DNA from: Candidatus Melainabacteria bacterium
GTDB taxonomy: Bacteria; Cyanobacteriota; Vampirovibrionia; Obscuribacterales; Obscuribacteraceae
Reading direction: 5' to 3'
Length of the DNA stretch: 17,614 nucleotides
Assembly: GCA_003151275.1 (NCBI GenBank)
Contig: PLXC01000087.1
Location: 1-17,614 of the forward strand
Below are positions 12,557 through 17,614 of this stretch, piece by piece (the stretch's first letter is position 1; the number at the start of each line of letters is the position of its first letter). The translations under genes and the position numbers were made by a program. A model generated the notes under the pieces. That model did no database searches and was not told the DNA's origin. It saw nothing but the letters and a program-made list of their open reading frames with translations.

Positions 12557-13954
12557 CAGACCTTCTTGATTGTGCGAATGATCGAAAATTTCCTTGAACT
12601 CTTGATAGTGGTCCAAGACGAATTGGATGAACGTCTTTCCGTGCAAAGTTAGGAGAGGATGATTTTCCTTCAAAATTTCTCGCATTTCTAATTGAGTAAT
12701 CAAACCATCTTTATTGGCATCAACAATGTTGAATACAGACTCGGCAAATTTCTCCACGTCAAAATCGGAAGAGGCTTCCAGTCGAAGCGGAGCCGAAACA
12801 CTAGACTGCAATTTTTTTCCAACATCAGATTTCTCATTTTTTGCCAATTGGTCCAAAGCCAAAAGAATGATAAACGCTAAAGAGGCAGCAAAGCTGACCA
12901 TCATGCCGAACAGGGGGGCGACAACAATGAGCGAAAGCCCACCAAGATAAAGCAACCCGAAAGCAGACAGCCATAGTATCAAGTTGTTTTTCTCTCTTCG
13001 GATCTCGGCTACGGATGCTACAGAATAATTGGAAGTGCTATTTAAAGACTTGGGAGGTTCATCACTCTCAATTTTTTCTAAATCTTCAGCAAAGGCGGCA
13101 ACATTTTGATATCTGTGCTTTTGATCTATCGCAAGTGCTTTTTGTAGCACTGAATCCAGGTGTTTCGGAAAAGTAAGGTCAGGTCTCACTTGTCCTAACC
13201 TATTTGGCATTCCGGTAAGATGCAGATTCATCGTTTCAAATGCTGTACGTGCGGAAAATGGTGGTGTGCCGGTAAGGCACTCATAAAGGACACAGCCAAG
13301 CGAATAAATATCCGACCGTCCATCTAGATCTTGGTCTAGACACTGTTCTGGACTCATATAAAGCAGGGTGCCCAGCATCTCACCGGTCTGAGTTCTTGTT
13401 TGAAAAGTCTCGCCTTGAATAAGCAATTTTGCTACGCCGAAATCGAGAAGCTTAATTAGATCGGCTCCTTGTCCATCGCGCGTTACGATGATGTTTGCCG
13501 GTTTTAAATCACGGTGCACAATTCCATTCTGATGAGCGGCAATGAGCGCCGCGCTTATTTGAGAGAACAGTCGCAGTGTTCTTTTACAATCAAGAGTGCC
13601 TTCCTGAATCAGTTGCTTAAGACTATTACCATCAGCCAACTCCATAACTAAATAGTGCTCTCCGCCTTCTGTCATTCCACTGTCAAGAAAAGACACAATG
13701 TTGACATGATTCAGTCGACGGATCGTCTGAATTTCCTGTTTAAAGCGCTGCACTGTGCCTTCGTTCGATCCAAACTGGAAGTGCAATATTTTAACTGCCA
13801 CCAAGCGATCTTTCTTGATGTCGCGTGCCTTGTAGACAGAGGTGGTGGCACCTTGTCCAAGCAGCGAGATTATCTGATACGAATCATCGAACAACATCCC
13901 GACATAAGGGTCAGCCTTTTTATTTCGCTCTGTTGCATTCTGACTCTCGGTCAT
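12500..13954 (-). CDS. Membrane-anchored Ser/Thr protein kinase (Hanks type) with C-terminal EF-hand (484 aa)
   Basis: The kinase domain spans about residues 27-295: P-loop LLGQGATTSVYKA (31-43), catalytic Lys55 in VAVKIL, Glu74 of helix C, HRDLKPAN (147-154), DFG (171-173), SPE (201-203) and DIYSLG (Asp215). All key residues are present, so it should be active, with an RD-type activation loop rich in Thr (TRTQTGEM). Two hydrophobic helices at about 324-345 and 346-367 form a hairpin in the membrane. That would put the C-terminal tail on the same side as the kinase, the cytosol. The tail holds a canonical EF-hand loop, DANKDGLITQLE (412-423), and a second loop starting at Asp458 (DHSHNQEGLSKQE) that carries one extra residue, so Ca2+ binding there is doubtful. 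Calcium control of kinase activity is inferred. Only a weak ribosome binding site (GGCGGA) precedes the ATG. Its 3' end is the source of the duplicated block at 11704-11775. Confidence 0.95.
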   Translation of the reverse strand: MTESQNATERNKKADPYVGMLFDDSYQIISLLGQGATTSVYKARDIKKDRLVAVKILHFQFGSNEGTVQRFKQEIQTIRRLNHVNIVSFLDSGMTEGGEHYLVMELADGNSLKQLIQEGTLDCKRTLRLFSQISAALIAAHQNGIVHRDLKPANIIVTRDGQGADLIKLLDFGVAKLLIQGETFQTRTQTGEMLGTLLYMSPEQCLDQDLDGRSDIYSLGCVLYECLTGTPPFSARTAFETMNLHLTGMPNRLGQVRPDLTFPKHLDSVLQKALAIDQKHRYQNVAAFAEDLEKIESDEPPKSLNSTSNYSVASVAEIRREKNNLILWLSAFGLLYLGGLSLIVVAPLFGMMVSFAASLAFIILLALDQLAKNEKSDVGKKLQSSVSAPLRLEASSDFDVEKFAESVFNIVDANKDGLITQLEMREILKENHPLLTLHGKTFIQFVLDHYQEFKEIFDHSHNQEGLSKQEIIDFARSLPEPMSN

Positions 13955-14128
13955 AAATCCGCCGATGTATGATCTTGCTGACGACCGATCCTGTACGACA
14001 TGTAGTGTCCAATCACGGCGATCACTAGCGTCCGCCCGGACAAGGAATTGTACATGGTTCTTTGCAGGAACGGTTAAAAGGAGTAGTCCATCCTCTCCGA
14101 CAGCAAGGCTCAGATTCGGCCACTAGTC
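13955..14128. other. Spacer between the alcohol dehydrogenase stop and the kinase start
   Basis: This is a 174-base spacer that must hold the leader, and probably the promoter, of the minus-strand kinase gene. The only structure I see is a short inverted repeat, GTCCG-CC-CGGAC (14030-14041). No T-tract follows it on either strand, and I find no persuasive promoter hexamers or small gene. Confidence 0.3.
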
Positions 14129-15187
14129 CTAAGTGAGTGAAGCCATGTCGATCACGAATCGATACCGAACATCGCTTTTCAACAGGCGTTCATACGCTTC
14201 GTTGACTTTGTCGATTGTGATCACTTCAATATCAGCTGCGATATTGTGCTCGGCACAAAAATCAAGCATCTGTTGAGTTTCGCGCATTCCGCCAATTGTT
14301 GAACCAGCCAAAGAGCGGCGTTTAGGAATCAAACTAAAGGCCTGAACCGGCAAAGCCTCTGCTGGTGCACCCACCAGAACCATGACGCCATCGCGTTTCA
14401 ACATGCCGAGATACAAGTTCATGTCGGCAGCAGATGACACTGTATTGATGATCAGATCGAAATTTTCTTGCGCTTTTTCGCAGGCAGCTGAGTCGGAAGT
14501 TGCGATGTGATCTTTTGCTCCCATCGCTTTCGCATCCGCTTTCTTGTTTGCAGATCTGCTGATCGTCGTGACCTCCGCACCCATTTTTGCGGCTATCTTC
14601 ACAGCCATGTGTCCGAGACCACCGATACCAACTACGGCAACCGACTTGCCGGGACCGGCTTTCCAATGGACTAAAGGAGAGTAGGTTGTGATTCCCGCAC
14701 ACAATAAAGGCGCCGCTTTATCTAACGGCAGTGCATCAGGAATTCGCACCACAAAACGCTCGTTGACGGTTACGCGCTCAGAATATCCGCCGTATGTCAT
14801 GGTCACGCCATCGCGCTCGAGTGCACCATACGTCAGAACATTACCGTTTTCGCAGTACTGCTCCTCTCCTGCCTCGCAAGACTTACACTCCTTGCACGAG
14901 TCGACCATGCAGCCAACACCTACACGATCACCAGTTTTGAAGCGGGTTACATTCTCGCCGACGCTGGACACAATCCCGGCGATTTCATGACCCGGCACTA
15001 CCGGATAGGTTGTTACACCCCAGTCTCCGTGAACCATGTGTAAGTCGGAATGGCAAATGCCGCAGAATTTTATGTCAATGAGAACATCGTTTGGTCCTGG
15101 TTCTCGGCGTTGGAGCTCGAAGGGCTTCAGATCCTCATCGGGACCGCTCGCTGCATATGCTTTTGTCTTGATGGCTGTCTTGATCAT
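14129..15187 (-). CDS. Zinc-dependent NADP(H) alcohol dehydrogenase, YahK/cinnamyl-alcohol type (352 aa)
   Basis: This cytosolic medium-chain dehydrogenase interconverts alcohols and aldehydes; this group favours NADPH-linked reduction of aldehydes. Catalytic zinc ligands: Cys45 in GICHSDLH, His67-Glu68 in GHEIAG, and Cys163 in LLCAGITTYSP. Structural zinc ligands: Cys98, Cys101, Cys104 and Cys112 in the DSCKECKSCEAG block. The nucleotide motif GIGGLG is at 187-192, and ISRSANKK at 209-216 carries the Ser-Arg-Ser pattern associated with NADP preference. The length matches YahK-like enzymes (about 350). The frame is open up to an ATG at 15223, but I choose the ATG at 15187: it is preceded by AGGAG at good spacing and gives the usual N-terminus, MIKTAIKTKAYAA. 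The aldo/keto reductase gene lies 41 bases upstream on the same strand, so they form an operon, probably for carbonyl detoxification. Confidence 0.94.
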   Translation of the reverse strand: MIKTAIKTKAYAASGPDEDLKPFELQRREPGPNDVLIDIKFCGICHSDLHMVHGDWGVTTYPVVPGHEIAGIVSSVGENVTRFKTGDRVGVGCMVDSCKECKSCEAGEEQYCENGNVLTYGALERDGVTMTYGGYSERVTVNERFVVRIPDALPLDKAAPLLCAGITTYSPLVHWKAGPGKSVAVVGIGGLGHMAVKIAAKMGAEVTTISRSANKKADAKAMGAKDHIATSDSAACEKAQENFDLIINTVSSAADMNLYLGMLKRDGVMVLVGAPAEALPVQAFSLIPKRRSLAGSTIGGMRETQQMLDFCAEHNIAADIEVITIDKVNEAYERLLKSDVRYRFVIDMASLT

Positions 15188-15228
15188 TTTTATTCTCCTA
15201 GTTAAGTAGATCGTGCATGACAAGCCGC

Positions 15229-16502
<1,274 letters not shown>

Positions 16503-17420
16503 ATGAATCCGAATGACCAACGCGATCAAGCAAACAGGATTGGACTTGTCGAAATTGTCGCCAGACGTTGCGTCAATGATGGCGCCAATAAGCAGTCGGA
16601 AGGGCTGAATTTCTACCGACATCCCGATCCAACTCAACCATTGCACGGACTGTATTCTCCATCCATCTGCATAATCGCTCAGGGTGCCAAAGAAGTGCAG
16701 ATGGGAGAAGAGCGATATAGGTACGACCCGGCTCATTTCCTTCTCTGTTCCTTAGATGTACCGGTTGTCACTCAAGTAGTTGAGGCAACATTGGAAAAGC
16801 CATTCTTAGGTCTTAAGCTCGATCTCGATCCAGCACTGATCGCTTCAGTGAGTGTTGAGACAGGTGTTTCGCCCGGTCGCACCGACTCCAGCGTTCAATC
16901 AATTGCAGTGAGCCAACTGCAAGGTGATTTGCTGGACGCATTTGTCAGATTATTCCGTTTATTGGACAATCCTACTGATTATCATGTGATATCACCCCTG
17001 GTGACTCGCGAAATCATTTACAGGCTTCTAATAACTGACCAAGGACCAAGGCTTCGGCAAATGGCATCATTTGGAGGTCATACACATAGAATCACCAAGG
17101 CGGTTCAAACGCTCCGAACCAGATTTAGTGAAGCGCTGAGCATCGAGGATCTCGCCCGCGACCTGGGCATGAGTGTGTCCAGCTTCCATCAGCATTTTAA
17201 AACGGCTACGTCTATGAGTCCTTTGCAATTTCAGAAACTACTGCGCCTTCAGGAAGCTCGGCGCTTGCTGCTTACGGAAGAATTGGACGCTAGTACAGCC
17301 GCCGTGCGCGTCGGTTATGACGACGCTTCTCAATTCACTCGCGAGTACAAAAGACTTTTTGGCGATCCTCCCATGCGCGACGTTGGTCGCTTTAAGCAAT
17401 TGAGTTCTCCTGTAAGATAG
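16503..17420 (+). CDS. AraC-family transcriptional regulator, YqhC-like (305 aa)
   Basis: The N-terminal AraC_N-type sensing domain (about 20-180) shows LYSPSICIIAQGAKEVQMG and YDPAHFLLCSLDVPVVTQV, the hallmark pattern of the YqhC-like group. The C-terminal double helix-turn-helix (about 195-295) shows LSIEDLARDLGMSVSSFHQHF for the first unit and AAVRVGYDDASQFTREYKRLFG for the second, the usual AraC signature. I choose the ATG at 16503; a TTG 12 codons upstream (16467) would extend the frame, but AGGAAACAGG sits just before the ATG. It is transcribed away from the aldo/keto reductase-alcohol dehydrogenase operon. In enterobacteria YqhC activates the divergent or adjacent yqhD (alcohol dehydrogenase) and dkgA (aldo/keto reductase) in response to aldehydes. 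Here the two target enzymes are of the same classes, so local control is a fair inference. Confidence 0.95.
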   Translation: MNPNDQRDQANRIGLVEIVARRCVNDGANKQSEGLNFYRHPDPTQPLHGLYSPSICIIAQGAKEVQMGEERYRYDPAHFLLCSLDVPVVTQVVEATLEKPFLGLKLDLDPALIASVSVETGVSPGRTDSSVQSIAVSQLQGDLLDAFVRLFRLLDNPTDYHVISPLVTREIIYRLLITDQGPRLRQMASFGGHTHRITKAVQTLRTRFSEALSIEDLARDLGMSVSSFHQHFKTATSMSPLQFQKLLRLQEARRLLLTEELDASTAAVRVGYDDASQFTREYKRLFGDPPMRDVGRFKQLSSPVR

Positions 17421-17463
17421 CGGCGATAACAGCGGATTAGCGTCCAAAATGTAGCGCTTTCGC

Positions 17464-17485
17464 CATGTATAATCCTAAATACATG
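17464..17485 (+). promoter_or_regulatory. TATAAT box inside an inverted repeat (candidate promoter/operator)
   Basis: CATGTA (17464-17469) and TACATG (17480-17485) form an inverted repeat with a 10-base spacer, and a perfect TATAAT at 17468-17473 overlaps its left arm. The -35 region is poor. It could drive something that starts beyond the right edge, or the 27-codon frame at 17509-17592. The rest of the last 190 bases shows no clear gene. Confidence 0.3.
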
Positions 17486-17614
17486 TTATTTCCGCTATAT
17501 TTCAAGCAATGACCATTTTCATCGGTACTGAACAGGAGTGGGTTGGGATGTATGCCGACACTCCTCAACCTGATATGTCTACAGGCTGGTAATTGTGCAT
17601 CTTCGAGCGTCACC

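Noticed and set aside
15188..15223. Upstream start for the alcohol dehydrogenase at 15223
   Set aside because: The extra 12 residues (MSCTIYLTRRIK) are not part of the family's N-terminus, and the AGGAG site fits the ATG at 15187.
17509..17592. 27-aa reading frame (starts MTIFIGTEQEW) near the right edge
   Set aside because: There is no ribosome binding site at the first ATG and the frame is closed by TAA. The internal ATG at 17548 has AGGAG but gives only 14 residues.

Overview
The window is a bacterial chromosome segment of mid GC content. It has ten confident protein-coding genes plus one probable gene, and I see no rRNA, tRNA, CRISPR array or intact insertion sequence. The gene types are TadE-like pseudopilins, a Hanks kinase fused to an EF-hand tail, and a 2489-residue multidomain protein with FHA and RHS-like parts. 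That mix resembles large environmental genomes such as the Obscuribacterales/Melainabacteria sister lineage of Cyanobacteria. This placement is an impression, not a demonstrated assignment.

Left part (1-1.23 kb, + strand): two adjacent TadE-like membrane-anchored pseudopilin genes. They converge with a long minus-strand operon, and the space between holds short direct repeats.

Centre (1.38-9.92 kb, - strand): a three-gene unit that is the most interesting part of the window. In transcription order it is a small protein with a degenerate LysM domain, then the 2489-aa giant, then a 171-aa protein whose start overlaps the giant's stop as ATGA. The giant reads in order as a charged coiled coil, an RHS/YD-like segment, a long helical region with annexin-like stretches, two hydrophobic Ala/Gly-rich segments, an unassigned alpha/beta region, two tandem FHA domains, a second RHS-like segment, and a C-terminal papain-like cysteine peptidase (Cys2180, His2412, Asn2452 in an NSWG motif). 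The layout is like a polymorphic toxin, and the coupled 171-aa protein is a candidate immunity or chaperone partner. That role is inferred.

9.92-10.6 kb: no convincing gene, only decayed-looking small reading frames on both strands.

Right part: on the - strand lie an MDR-family NADPH oxidoreductase, a hemerythrin-like (RIC/YtfE type) protein, and a Ser/Thr kinase with two membrane helices and an EF-hand tail. The last 18 codons of the kinase and its downstream flank are duplicated just after the hemerythrin gene as an in-frame relic, and a 12-bp tandem repeat sits at the kinase stop. Next come a zinc alcohol dehydrogenase (YahK type) and an aldo/keto reductase in an apparent operon. They are transcribed divergently from an AraC-family regulator of the YqhC kind, an arrangement that recalls the enterobacterial yqhC / yqhD-dkgA aldehyde-response locus. 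The last 190 bases hold a promoter-like site with an inverted repeat but no clear gene.
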